64,000 bases of DNA from Porphyra umbilicalis (GCA_002049455.2 KV918803.1:124001-188000), one strand, 5' to 3'; counted from the stretch's first letter, positions 23,445-34,587 are shown. Translations and numbers: made by a program. The notes: generated by a model from the letters alone, not told the origin.

Positions 23445-24548
23445 CGTCCGTAGATTCTCCGGTAGGCCTTGGATCAGCTGCTGTTTCATCGTCCCCTCGG
23501 AGTGGATGTTGCCGCAAAGCTCAGCGAGGCTCCTTAGACGTGCCGCGAAGGCGTCCACCCCCTCGTTGTCCACGAGCGCCGCTCGGCTAAACTTGTCCTG
23601 CGCCAGCCCCAAAGCGTGCGGCTCCGCGTAGGTCGACAACAACCAATTGACCGCCGCGGGAAAGCATCCAAGCGAGCCCCGTCCGCCCGCGATATCCTAC
23701 CCCGGTAGGTTCCGAGTGAACCGCGTCTCAGCGTCGCCCGCGAGGAAGTTGGGAATTAGGTACAAACCCATCCCCTCGGACACTCCGTCGTCATCGCAGG
23801 ACTTGACGAACTTTCGGAGCCACAAGAAGACCTTGAGGGGTTCCTTCCCGTTGAACATCGGGGTCCTCCCGAAGGAGAACTTCATGTTCTTGGGCATCCG
23901 TCCAATCTTGCGGGCCTGCGACGCCCCGTAGGTCGAGTGACGGTTCCGTAGGCGGTACGATCGATAGTCCAGGACGCCCGCGAAGCGATCGTCCGGGCAC
24001 TCGAGGACCGCCAACTTGCCGGACCCCACCTTGCGCCCCACGTGGTCGTCGTCGTTGTCGGCTGTCGCCGGCGACGGAGAGGAAGATGCAGACGACGATG
24101 ACGACGAGGGACTACGGTGACGCCGTGACTTCCCTTTGCTGCGGCTCTTCCGCGTATCCACTGGAGAATCTCGGCGGGGGGCATCTTGAGCAGAGCCCGC
24201 GGGGCTTGCCGCGATGACCCGAGAAACTTCGGCCAATAACGACTCGCGGAACGTCGACAGCGCCGTGTCCAGATCGGCCATCGCCAGAGGCGTCGCCGGA
24301 TCACGATCTTGATCCACCAATCCCGTCCGTTCGTCGTGACGTCGAGGGAGAAAGGCATCGGCCCCCGGCGGGACCCGCCGTACCGTTTCGCCCACGAGGT
24401 CCGCCAATGGCCGAGGCGGAGTGAAGGGAATCCCTGATCCAGCCGTGGATCCCTCTGTTGCAGCGACCGCTGGGGTCACCGCGGATGTACCCGCCGGCAT
24501 ACCGCTAGCGATCGCATCCGACTTGGGGATGTCGGGCGGCGACGCCAT
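23445..24548 (-). pseudogene. N-terminal gag part of element B, on the right of the nested element
   Basis: Begins MASPPDIPKSDAIASGMP at 24,548 on the - strand and matches element C's gag closely, including the basic SKGKSRRHRSPSSSS segment and the LWLRKFVKSCDDD core. It is cut at the insertion site of element C. The remainder is at 13,370-13,929. Fossil. Confidence 0.8.
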
Positions 24549-24669
24549 CGTAGTGGCCGGGCGGTAATCGACGACAGACCAACTCGTAGTTCCACGTCGC
24601 CTTAAATCCACAAACCAACAGACGATCGGGGAACCGGCGACCCGGTACGGGCGTGGCAACGGCCGGAAT

Positions 24670-24686
24670 CCCCTGCTGCTCCACCA
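24670..24686 (-). other. primer-binding site of element B
   Basis: On the - strand TGGTGGAGCAGCAGGGG follows the 5' LTR after five bases, identical to the site in element C. Confidence 0.6.
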
Positions 24687-24691
24687 GAAAT

Positions 24692-25166
24692 TGTAGCGGT
24701 TCTAAGCACCACCACGTTGGTTCGTCGTCTGGCCCAAGTGACCTCTTGATCAGCTCGGTCCGTCGAAGATACTGCCCCGGAAATCGACCAACAGCCCAGC
24801 CTTCCCCCAACGGAAGAAGAGGATCACGGCAAAGCCCAGGGGGGAATCGTAGTCCAAAGACCAGTTGGTTTTTGTCAAACAGCGACGAGGACGGCGTCTC
24901 CACTCTCAATAAACCCCTCCCAAACCCGAACGCCGGTGGCCAAAGTAGCCACCCCAAGTGCGCCAAACAGATAAATCCCTCCAAAGCGAAATGTTCAAAC
25001 AAGTAGTAGGGGGGTTGGGAAAACAAGTACTACAATCTCCCCGAGATCTGGACAGGTCATTCCCTTGCTGGCCCGGATCGGGATATTCTGGGACGGCCCC
25101 CTGGGGGTGTGCTGTCCACAGCTGAGGGGCCACGCCCCTTCCAACTGGGGACCCCCGACCGCTACA
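24692..25166 (-). repeat. 5' LTR of element B
   Basis: About 475 bp, TGTAGCGGT to ACCGCTACA on the + strand, which gives perfect 9-bp inverted ends. Same family as the other three LTRs and visibly more diverged from its partner at 6,353-6,852 than the two LTRs of element C are from each other. Confidence 0.88.
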
Positions 25167-26620
25167 CCACCGCGTGCGCCGCCGCCCCTGCAGTCACGTC
25201 CGCCGCCACTGCCACGGCGGGAAGGCGGGCGGCAGACGAGGGCGCCACCGGCGCACCCGCGGCGCGGACTGCCACCGCCGCCATGCGCGCCGACCCACAC
25301 CGCGACACAGCGGCACGACGGGCATGGCCGGCGCCGGCCGCAGCCGCGGCGGACGTCGTGTCCGAGACCGCCAAGCACAGAGCGGCCGCCGCCGCGGCCA
25401 CTACCGAAGTAGGCGAACAGACCAGCCACGAACTGCGCGCCAACCGGCAAGCACGCCACTCTGGGGGCGGCGGGGGCCCGCGCACGTCGCGCTGCCACGG
25501 CGTGTCACTGTTGCCTACACGGGAAAGGATGACGCGACGATCCCCCCACCCCCTCTTACCCTGCCCTTGCCGTGTGCAGCGCGATGCCTACTGCCCTCTC
25601 GCCGATAGAACCCAGAAAGGGGGGCGAGAGCCGCGGACACGCCACTGCCATCGACGGCGGCGGCGGCCAGGCCCGTGCTGCAGCGCACCGTGGCATCCCA
25701 CGCACCCGCGTCGCCACGCACGCGGTCGCCGCCGTCCCAGCGCAACTCATTATGCAAAGGGCACGAGGCGCCACGAGAGAAAGGCGCCCTCGTGTGGACG
25801 ATGTGCTGAACGCGCCAACAGTTTCTGCCCTAGGGACGAGGTGCGGCGGTCATTGCGGGAGGCGCGAGGGGACCCCTCTCTGTTCAACGACAGAATTTAC
25901 GAGACGCGAGTGCTGACTCCATTTCTCGTTCCTGGGGGGCACTGGCAGCCGGCAGAGGATCTGGTCCACATTCCCAACCACCGGATGTGCGTAAACCAAC
26001 GGAACGACACCGAGGTCGCGTACAGGAAATTCCGCCGCGGGATATGGTCATCTCACGAGGGAGGCGTTTGCGGGCAATTTCGTCCTCAGGGGAGTCCCCC
26101 GGGCGCTGCGGGATTCGGTAAATCCCAGGACACGCGCACAATACCCAGGAGAGCCTCCGTATTAGACAGCGCAATCAAATTAGGCCCTGGGCCGAAGGGG
26201 TTTGAAAGCCATTTCGGATGGAGCGTGGACGGGCCTCGGACGGGCCAGTACAATTCGGGTCAAGGGCCATCAGAGTGTCCGGCAGAGCGTGATCCGTCAA
26301 CTGGACCACTTCCCAGCCATCAGATAGTCTCGATCTTTCGTCGTTTGGTCTCGATCAGGCCACGATTTGAACACGAGTGCTCATTCGTGTCGGTGGGCCG
26401 CGTCGAGAGACAGGCGATTTTGAGGTACCCAGAGGGGGTGTTGGGGTATGGTCAAACGTTCACGCCCGCGGACATGGCAAATTTTGGAAAAGCACCATAA
26501 TGACTCTCCAAAGCCAGGATACAGTATAATCTGAATCGAATTAGCACCTTTCTTGATCCGGCTCACAGAATCTTCGCCGCATTGCTGGCGCGAGGGGATG
26601 CCTCCCCACCGGGTTTTTTG
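25167..26620. other. GC-rich stretch without a supported gene
   Basis: A frame is open on the + strand to about 26,500, but its first part starts inside the LTR of element B and its composition (Arg, Ala, Pro, His) is what high GC alone gives. The last 700 bases are less GC-rich and still open, so a real exon cannot be excluded. No motif, domain, repeat or splice pattern was recognised. Confidence 0.3.
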
Positions 26621-27176
26621 CAGGGATGGAAAAAATCGCGATTTTTTACATCTCGGATCGATCAATCAATAGATTAATCTATTAAATCTCGATTTTTCAA
26701 TTAATCAATGGTTTTATTGCTGCCTGTGACTTCGACTGCGGGCTGTGTCTGACCATCCAAGTCGCCGCCTCGTCGCTGGTCTGAGGGTGCTCGCTTGCCT
26801 CGGTCGGTGGTGGACTTTTATACTTCACACTGAGTGGCGCGTCGGTCATCCTGAGGTGGAAGAGAGAAGAGCGGAGAGGCCGAGGTGGTCGCCGTTGTCC
26901 GTCCAGTGCGAGGTGAGGGTGAGTGAGGTGCCGCCACTGTAGCCGAGGCCGCCCCCGCTGCCGCTCTCCACCGTTGTGACCACCCCGCCTCCGCACCGTC
27001 AGCCACCAAGATGCGTGTCGCACCACAGGCAGCGGCCGAGACCCGAGGCGACAGCCATCTGGCATTAAGATAAAAAACACATAAAAAACGGGAGAACGGC
27101 AACTGATTAATCTATAGATTAAATATGTATTAAATCGATTTAATTTAATGCATGCATTTTTTTGGTGCCAACCCTG
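26621..27176. mobile_element. hAT-like MITE with AT-rich ends
   Basis: The left end is CAGGGATGGAAAAAAT; the right end read from the other strand is CAGGGTTGGCACCAAA. The 8 bases outside are GTTTTTTG and GTTCATTG, six of eight matching, which I read as a decayed 8-bp duplication. The ends are AT-rich with words such as TTAATCTAT and ATTAATC repeated in inverted order, while the centre is GC-rich. 556 bp, no transposase. The superfamily call rests on CAGGG ends and 8-bp flanks. Confidence 0.6.
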
Positions 27177-27183
27177 GTTCATT

Positions 27184-27848
27184 GTGCTTATCAAAAACTC
27201 TGGACCTTGGTGCATCAGCATCCGTTGCAAAATTCGCTCTTTAATTGGCTCAGAGGGTGGTTCATGATGCTGAAGCGGATGTTCCAGATCTAGTGTTCGT
27301 GAGAAGCACAACAGGCGCCAACATCTGGCAGTGCCAAGCAGCGATCTTGCCAAAGATTCTCCGAACGGTTCTGTCCCGTGTGTGAACCCGTTGGCTTTGT
27401 TGACAACGGCCTGCACGAGAACCCGAACGGGCGCTTCCTGGTGAGCAGACGAAAGTTCCGAAGATACCTGCTGACGACGACCGTGGCATCATCCAAATCT
27501 ATTCCAACTACCAAATGGTACTTGACGGCGGTTCACCGCAAAAGAAGCTTGTGAATAAAAGCGCCTCTTTCCAGCAGACGTAAGGCTGTACCTGGTCAGA
27601 TATCTCCTATCGATAAATTTTTGACCAGATGCATCATCCAAGAGAATATATTCAATCTGTCTATCCGGACCGTATCCGAAAAACGCACTAATTGAGTATC
27701 CCATTATAATATTTATCCTTAATCCGTCCGGCCCAGCAAGATCTGATTTTGGATAGATGACTTCGTCAATTACCACATCCAGAGTGCATCTCAGGCAATG
27801 TGGATTATGTCCTAATGCGACAAAAAATGCCTGATTCCAAAGCCCCTG
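27184..27848 (-). mobile_element. hAT-related segment, one end only
   Basis: Read on the - strand it begins CAGGGGCTTTGG at 27,848, sharing its first nine bases with the ends of the hAT element at 43,228-44,429, and it interrupts a gag remnant. The other end was not found and may have been lost where the MITE at 26,621-27,176 lies. The stretch 27,360-27,610 aligns with 3,160-3,390 inside the hAT MITE of element A. On the - strand both give related peptides (IDLDDATVVVSRYLRNF here, LDLNITTVLVGVDSPN there), suggesting a shared, now decayed, coding segment. A 95-aa frame (27,489-27,776, - strand) is open but unrecognised. Confidence 0.4.
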
Positions 27849-28588
27849 GTTGGCATAACCATCAGTACCTCTGACTTAACAGGTTCGTTCCTAAAATCTT
27901 GAAGGACGTAGAAGGCTTCGCCTTTCGAGATGTCGTTGTCGTCACAGGCCTTGGCGAACTTGCGCAAGAACTAGAAGACCTTGGCAGGGGAGAAACCGTC
28001 CCACTCGTCGCGTACCCCGAAGGATTGAGCCACGTCCTTCTTGCGCAGGCCCAAAGTACGGGCCTGGCGCCGCTTGTAGACAACTGACTTGTTTTATAGC
28101 GCGTAGGTCTCACAATCGAACATCATCCGGTAGTACGGGTGGTTCACCGCAATCTTGGGCGGCACCACCCCAGTCGGTGGTGTCGGTGTGGCTTGAGTCG
28201 GCCACCCCTCTGCCTCCAGACCGGTCGCGGAGGAGAGTTGCGTCGGGAACTCCGTGTCAATACCCCGGGGTAACTCTCGCACCGCTCCCCCGCCTGGCTC
28301 CCCCCCCGCCGAGTCAGGAGGCCGTAGGGTCCTTGGGTCAATACCCCGAGTACCCCTTCCCACCTTCGACGGCGTGGGGGTAGCGCGGAACGCACCTGGT
28401 AGGGCCGCAATGGCGGACTCGTCATTCGAGCGGGGGACGTCTGTGGTCGACGACGACGACGAGTTGTCGCGTCGGCGCCGTCGAGAAGAGCGCTGGGCTC
28501 GGCCCCGGCGCTTTGCGGGCCTGGGCGTAGAACCCCTCAACATCGCAACTAGCGATCGGGTAACTTCAGACCGAACGAACTCGGCCAC
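27849..28588 (-). pseudogene. gag remnant of a third Ty3/gypsy lineage
   Basis: On the - strand the region contains a Ser-rich basic stretch followed by a segment with the order QARTLGLRKKDVAQSFG ... FLRKFAKACDDNDIS. It parallels the gag of elements B and C (QARKMGRTAKNMKFSFG ... WLRKFVKACDDNDVS). The rest is clearly different, so it is a distant relative. Only gag is present; it is cut by the hAT-related segment on its C-terminal side. Old, broken fossil. Confidence 0.65.
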
Positions 28589-28589
28589 G

Positions 28590-28950
28590 GCGTCTCGTCA
28601 TTCGAGACCCTGGCCATCCCTGACACCCCGTGAGCCTTCGAGAGCACGACTAGAGCTCCCATCCGCAGGCTCTTGTGCCGAGTCTGGCATCGCGCCCCCT
28701 TCCTAAGTACCGAGAGAGGATCTCCCACCGGGCCTGAGGGCCGAGGGACCGATACCGTGGGTCCTGGCGCTGTGGTCGTGCACCGGGGCACCCTTGGCAC
28801 TCCATGAACCTGGGGGAGCACGACTAGAGCTCCCACCCGCAGGTTTCCGTGCCGGTCGTGGCACAGACCCACCGCCCCACGCGGTATCTTCGGGCAGCTG
28901 TCCCACGCCGAAATGAGTGCCAGCACTACACAGGGCCGTCTCGGGGTGAG
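28590..28950. repeat. direct repeat pair of about 70 bp
   Basis: The block around GAGCACGACTAGAGCTCCCA occurs at about 28,638 and again at about 28,815, roughly 177 bp apart, with further matching sequence on both sides. It lies directly beyond the gag remnant and could be part of its 5' leader or LTR. No gene seen. Confidence 0.45.
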
Positions 28951-29373
28951 TACTATAGCTTTGATGTGTGTTCTCTTGCGTTGTGCGCCATGTGTCGCGA
29001 CACAGTGCTGTGTTTCATGGCCGGGCGCGTTCTGCACGTGAGTCATGCACGGGCTAAGTCTGTCTGAGCAACGCCCTATGAGATGGAAAGCGCTTCAGTT
29101 GCGCATTGCAGGTGCAAAACACCTTGCCTGTCACACGCGATGCGAGAGCGCAGGCCGCCAGCATCCGTATGAGCCCCGTGTCGTGACTCCGGCATGGACA
29201 CTTCGATTGGTACATAGAACATGCCATGCGGCTTTGAAAAAAGATCCAGTCATTGACAAACGAACACACACAAACATGCACACACACCCACAGGCACTTA
29301 CGAGCCCTCATTACTCGCCAGCGCGTGACCGCCATGCCCGTCGGCGAGCCCACGCAAGTGCAGTGAGATCCTT

Positions 29374-30780
29374 TCACAAGTTCATACCGACGGCCGGGTC
29401 CGTCGCCTGCACCCGAGTAAGGAGGTCGGAGAAGAAACCGGGAGGGGAAAGCATGCCCTGGTTGACTTGGAGCGCGGGGTCAGCTGGGATACCGTCAGCG
29501 GCCCGGCCAAAGCGTCTGCGTGATGGCCCAGACGGACGACCTCGGCCACCAATGTCGCCGGCGCCACCATCCCCAGCACCCCTGTGGCCGTCGCCACCAT
29601 CCCCGCCGCCGCCGCCGGCACCACCACCATCGCTGCCGCCACCGCCGCCGGCGCCACCCTCCCCAGCATCATCACCGCCGTCGCCACCATCCCCGTCGCC
29701 AGCGCCGCCAGCGCCACCATCGCCGCCGCCTCTGGCGACGGCGCCGGCATCCCCATCCCCACCATCATCAGCATCCATATCCGGATCCCCACCAGCGCCG
29801 GCGCCGCCATCCCTATCCCCCCCGCCGCGGGCGCGATCAATTCTGGCTCCACCATCGCCGCCACCGCCAACGGCTGCGGGCGCACCCCCGCCACCCCCGC
29901 CACCGCCGCCACCGCCGCCACCGCCGCCACCCCCGCCGCCGCCGCCGCCTCCATCACCGCCGCCGCCACCATTCCCGCCGCCGCCACCGCCGCCGCCGCC
30001 ATTATCCCCACCATCTTCACCGCCGCCGACGTCACTGCCGTCGCCGCCATTGGCGGCACCGGCGCCCGCGCCCTCACCGTCTCCCGCAACGCCGCCACCG
30101 GGACCACCAATGTCAACATCTGCGCCATGCCGCTGAATGTTGTGGACGAATGACGGCCGCCGCGCCTCCACGACCATGTTGTGCATGATGCACACGGCCT
30201 TGGCCGTGAGGATGTGGTGAGCCACTCTGTGGTGGCGCGCGGGGTGGAGAGCCACCTTGAATTGATGGTACATGGTGCCGTACAGGCGCTCGACCTCCTT
30301 GCGAGCGCCTTCTTGTACGGCGTTAAGCTCAAGCTCTTTCGGGGTGCCGGGGTTCTGATGGGGGCGAACTAGAAAGAGGTAAGAGGGATAGATATCGTCG
30401 ACTAAATAGTACAGATACGTGTACCACCGTCCGTTCACTTCAAAAGAAAAGTGACGTGGCGGCCACTAGCCGCGCACAACACGAGAAAATAAAGGGCTCT
30501 GATTGAGGACGTTGATGTCGTTGTTGCTTCCTGGCGAGCCGGCAAAGACGTGCCAAACCCAGAGGTCGTGGTCGCACACCATCTCCAGGTCAATCGACCG
30601 CTTGCCCGACCTGCCCTTGTGATGTCCCGTCGCCGACTTCGGGCAGCCGTGCCACTCCCAGTGGCTGCAGTCCAAGCTGCCTATACAGCCGGGCAAGCCC
30701 CGGTGCTTGTTGAACGCCAGGCTGCGCGTGATGTCATCGTCCGTCGGCGCAGAAGCGCAGAGGCACGGCACTCCATGTCA
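29374..30780 (-). pseudogene. PIF/Harbinger transposase, truncated copy in H1
   Basis: DDE-type transposase of the plant-transposon (DDE_Tnp_4/Plant_tran-like) family. It retains GCIGSLDCSHWEWHGCPKS with the first catalytic Asp, HVFAGSPGSNNDINVL with the second, and ARKEVERLYGTMYHQFK with the catalytic Glu, followed by a Gly-rich tail. Compared with H2 the first 190 or so residues are missing, the frame being joined to 5' leader sequence. A TAG stands where H2 has Glu in VVRGEWPP, near 30,466. It is therefore inactive by itself. The Gly-rich tail is about 150 residues and made of GGC/GGT-type codons. Confidence 0.85.
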
Positions 30781-30879
30781 GATACTGCGTCCCACTTCGC
30801 AACGACACTCGATGGCGTGCTCCCTCGCACAAAACCAGGTACTCCGCGCACGCACGTGCAACGCATAGCTGCAAACGAA

Positions 30880-32040
30880 TGAATTGGAAACATACAAGTC
30901 GGTTGGCAACGATATCGACCGGGCCCCCGTCCTTGGCGACGCTTCTTGTCGGTTGGAGCGGGGCCAAGCACCGCGGATGGCGCCTGCGCCGGCAGAAATT
31001 CGGGCGTTCGTCGGCGGCGGAGCCGGCGGGCGTCGCGGCGTTGGTCGGCGGCAGCACCGACGTGCACGGGGGCTCTGCTTGCCGGCGGCGGTTGTCTTGG
31101 TCGGCGGCGGCGGCAGGGACTGGGGCGTTGGTTGGCGACGGCGGCGGCGGGGAGAGCCGATGGCGTCCCCGGCGTCAGCATCGAGGGCACCGGCTGGCGG
31201 TTGCAGTGGGGGCGTGGAAGTGACTTCTGCGGCGGCGGCAGGAGTCTTGGTTGGTGGCGGCGGGGGTCTTGGTTGGCGGCGAGCGGGGTCTCGGTTGGCG
31301 GCAGCGCCTACGGGGGCGGTCGCGTTGGTCGCTGGCGACGGCGGGGACGGCGACTTCGGTCGGTAGGTGGCGGAGGCAGGGGTCTCGACCTGTGGCGGGG
31401 ATGGTGGCGGGGGCGGCGCACGTCGTCGGCGCCCACGAGAATGCGGGCGTTGGTCGGCGGCGGCTACGGGCACCGCAGCGTTTGTCGGCGGCGGGGACAG
31501 GGACAGGGGCCTCGGTCGGCGGTGGGTACGGAGGCGGCACAGTCGGTCGGTGGCGCCGACGGCGGACGCGGGGGCGTCGGTCGGCGGCGCCGGCGGGGGA
31601 AAGACGCGGGGGCGGGGGCGGCAGTCAGTGAAAGAGACGGGGGCGGCAGTCGGCGGAACCGGGCGCCGCGGCGACGGCGGTGGGGCCGGTGACCGGGGCG
31701 GGGACGTTGGCGGCGATCGGCTGGGGCGGCGGCGGGGCCAGGGACTGTGTTGGTGGTGCTCGGCGGGAGCGGCACTCGGCAGGGGCGACGGACGGCGTTG
31801 GCGATGGTCGGCGGGGCAGGGGACGACGTTGGCGGTATTCGAGGGGGCGGGAACGAAGTTGGCGATGTCGGCAGGGGGGACGGTTGGCGGTCGGCGGGGG
31901 CGGGGGCGCGGGTCGGGACGTTGGCGGGGCCGACGGACGGCGTTGGCGATGGTCGGCGGGGCCGGGGAAGGCGTTGGCGATGTTGGAGGGGGCGGGGACA
32001 GTCGTCGGCGGTCGTGCCCAAGGTGACTCTTTCGTTCTTC
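30880..32040 (-). repeat. GC-rich degenerate minisatellite in H1
   Basis: Runs of Pro/Ala/Arg codons on the - strand with recurring words such as ADQR, PPTK and AAAD give a long open frame. It corresponds in position to the cleaner repeats at 58,500-59,870 in H2. On either strand open frames here are mostly a result of composition. Confidence 0.5.
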
Positions 32041-32064
32041 ATGGGCGACACAAGAGCTACACAA

Positions 32065-33205
32065 TACGACAAAGTGTCGCCAGAGAATCGCACATGGAGT
32101 CTAAATGTGTCGCAGATGGAAGCACCACGGCAGCACTTCAGTGGCGGAGACGCATCCGGCTTTGCCGATTTCTGGCATAATCTGCGCAACTTATGTACCA
32201 CTGATTTTGGGCACATATTTCAGTACTATTTGGCAGGTGCTGATTTTTTAAACTAATTTAGTGCCAATCAACGACGCGACCAACCATATTCGTCAAATGA
32301 CACTGTCGATCACGCAACGCCGCTGCTGCCGCGGCTGCAGGGGCGGCGGCCCCCCTACCCCCCCCCCCCCTGCGGTCCGCCGCGTCGGCGGGCCGCAACC
32401 CCCGGCGGGGGTCCCCCTCCCCCCCCCCAGCTGCCGCTGACCGCGCCTCCGCAAAGGCGCGGCGCCGCCGCTGTGACAACACGCTCAGCCCACCCCACCC
32501 AGTTTGGGGGAGGGCGAGCCAAACCGTGTCGCCCGGTAGTCCTGTCGGGGAATACCCGCCCCGGAAGGAAACCCCGAAGAGCACACACGCACGGCGTCGA
32601 CCGGGGAAAGGCGCCCCGAGCGACAAACACGAGTTGTGTGACCGGAAGTTTACTTGCCCGCGTCGAAGGCCTCGAGGCGACACTCACGCCTCACCCTCTT
32701 ATCCCATCCGTTCCCCTCGGACCCTCGGAAAACCCTCCTCAGACACCCTCAAAGGACCCACGGAAAGCCCTCTCCTCAGGGCCGACTGGGCCCATAACCC
32801 GGAGGACGGCCGAAGCTTCGAATACCGCCTTGAGTAGAGGCGGGGGGAAGGGTGCTACGTGACACCCTCGCGGCGCCCCGGAGTCAGGGGCACAAAGTAA
32901 CATAAGTCGATAATCCAAGTTGGGTTTACACAAAATTAGGCCCTTAAGTAGGGGCCCACCCGGGGAGTTACTAGTCCCAGGGATGTCTCGAGATCGCGGT
33001 TATGGTTGGTGAGCCAAGGGGTGATCACAAGTGGATCGCCACCGGAACGACTCGAAATATGCGGAACTAATGCATATTTGCCCTGAACGGGTTTGACGGT
33101 GGTCGGGATTTGTAGTGGATCCTGTCCGACCGGTTTTCCGGATCGGCTAACCCCCTCGTGACTGGAAGAAGGCCCCGTGCCGAGGCCTGACAAGCAGTAA
33201 TGCTG
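32065..33205. other. non-coding stretch with C-run tract
   Basis: The first 200 bases are AT-richer and end the H1 region. At 32,340-32,430 there are long C runs. The rest has several stop-rich short frames. No gene, TIR or RNA was recognised. Confidence 0.3.
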
Positions 33206-33625
33206 TCACACCCGCAGCATCGCGCGCACGACGAGGGCCCCCCCCAGCAGCACCGCCTCCGCGCCGTAGCGGTTGGCCAAAAACGCCTCGTGGGCGGCGA
33301 ACACCGCGTCCTCCCAGTCGACGGCGAGCACGTAGGAGGCGAGCGCCTTGACGGCGGGAGGGAGCCGGCGGCGTGGCCGTCAGCACCCGCGGCGGCGGCG
33401 GGGCCGTCGGCACCCGCAGCGGCAGCGTTCGCGGCGGCGTAATGGTTGGCCGTTGCTGCCGCCGCCCACCCGTCCCAGTCGTTCCGTAGTGCGTCGGCCG
33501 TCAGACGGCCTGCCGCGGGAGCGGGGGAGGGGACATCCGCCACCACTTGTGGGCAAGGCGCGTCAGCGGCCACCGCCACGTCGGCACCGTCGTCGGCCGC
33601 CGCTTCGCCGCCGCCGTCTGCCGCC

Positions 33626-33663
<38 letters not shown>

Positions 33664-34587
33664 GTCGGCCGCCGCGTCAATGCCGCCGCCGCCGCCGCCC
33701 GCCACCGCCGGCGCGGACGCGTCAATCCGCGCGACGACAGCGGCGACGGTCCCCCGCGGGCACGCGCGGCGGGAGCCCGCCGGTGCTGCCCGCCCCCCCG
33801 CTCGCGCCGCCGACCCGTCGGGCGACACCGCGGTGGCCCTCGTCGGCGGCGGCGGCGGGGCGGGCACGTCGGCCGCGGGCGCGGCCGCTCTTGCGCCCGC
33901 CAACGGGGCCTCTGCCGCGTTTTCCGCCGCGCGCGCGTTAGCGGGCGGCGCCGACGGCGGTCGCCGGCGGGGCGACCGCGACGGCCGCCGCCACTCTTGC
34001 CGCCCGTCGGCGGCGGCCGCGTCAACGCGCGGCCGCCCCGCGCGCGGCCGCGGCCCCGCGTCGGCGCTGCCGCGGCGACGCGGCGGGGAGGCTGCATCGC
34101 TCACCGCAGCGGCAGGCGCCGCAAACGCCGGCAAGCGTAGGTGAGGCAGGAGCCGGTGTCGCTCGCCCGACAACGTCCCCCTGCTGCCGCCGCCGTCTGC
34201 TGCGGCGGCGGTCGTGGGCGGCGCGTGCCATCTGCGCGCCGCCGCGGACGGCGGGGGGGGCGCCTCTTCTCGCGCCGGCCGCCGCCGCCCTTCGCGGGTC
34301 GGCGAGACCGCCGGCGGCGCCGTAGCCGCTCCCGCGGTATAAGGGAGCACGAAGAGGCTGCAGAAGCTGCTTTCGGCGCCGCCGCCGGCGGGGTGGCACG
34401 CCGCACTAGACAGCAGCGGCGGCGGCGGCGGTGACGGCGACGGCGACGGGCGCGGCGGGGGTGGGGGCGGCGACATCGGCGCCGTGGCCAGCCCCGACAG
34501 GCAGCGGATTGCCAGGTTGCAGAGAGGCGCGGAGAGCGCGTCGGCGGCGTCCGCCTGGGGGGGGACGTCGGGGGACAGAGGCGGCAT
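33206..34587 (-). CDS. alanine-rich hypothetical protein
   Basis: On the - strand an Ala/Pro/Arg/Gly-rich frame starts with MPPLSPDVPPQADAADALSA and runs about 400 residues. It includes LRNDWDGWAAAATANHYAA and reaches a GSLPP segment. From there a different frame looks more protein-like: LPPAVKALASYVLAVDWEDA continuing to VLLGGALVVRAMLRV and a stop at 33,206. The two parts both have a D-W-(D/E) helix pattern. Either a frame error or an unseen short intron separates them. Composition alone could open the first frame, while the last 55 residues are the best evidence for a true gene. Family unknown. Confidence 0.35.

Larger units (their letters stand above)
6353..25166 (-). mobile_element. Element B: chromovirus-like Ty3/gypsy element, fossil, with element C nested inside
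   Basis: Outer element with two LTRs in the same orientation (6,353-6,852 and 24,692-25,166) and gag-pol on the - strand. Leaving out nested element C and its duplicated target, it is about 9.3 kb. From right to left: 5' LTR, primer site, gag start near 24,548, gag interrupted by C, protease, RT, RNase H, integrase, chromodomain-like tail near 9,300-9,480, then the antisense ORF at 7,395-8,826 on the + strand, then the 3' LTR. The flanks of its LTRs (AGCAC and CCACC) do not match, so no target duplication is visible. It is broken in many places and its LTRs differ more than those of C, so it is the older of the two. Confidence 0.85.
28955..32064 (-). mobile_element. H1: internally deleted PIF/Harbinger element copy
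   Basis: Same family as H2 (58,300 to the window end), in the opposite orientation. Shared parts, read on the - strand: a GC-rich proline-coding repeat region (about 32,040-30,900), the stretch ending VGRSI at its stop, the transposase catalytic part (30,780-29,374) and about 400 bp of 3' sequence down to 28,955. Compared with H2 it lacks about 600 bp covering the N-terminal part of the transposase, and it has no Myb-like gene. TIRs and target duplication were not found, so its ends are approximate. Confidence 0.7.

Noticed and set aside
25109-26500. 463-codon + strand frame
   Set aside because: Starts within an LTR and shows no recognisable domain. Kept only as an unassigned stretch.
29045-30136. 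363-codon proline-rich frame on the + strand
   Set aside because: It is the complement of the Gly-rich tail of the H1 transposase, whose - strand reading has clear homology.
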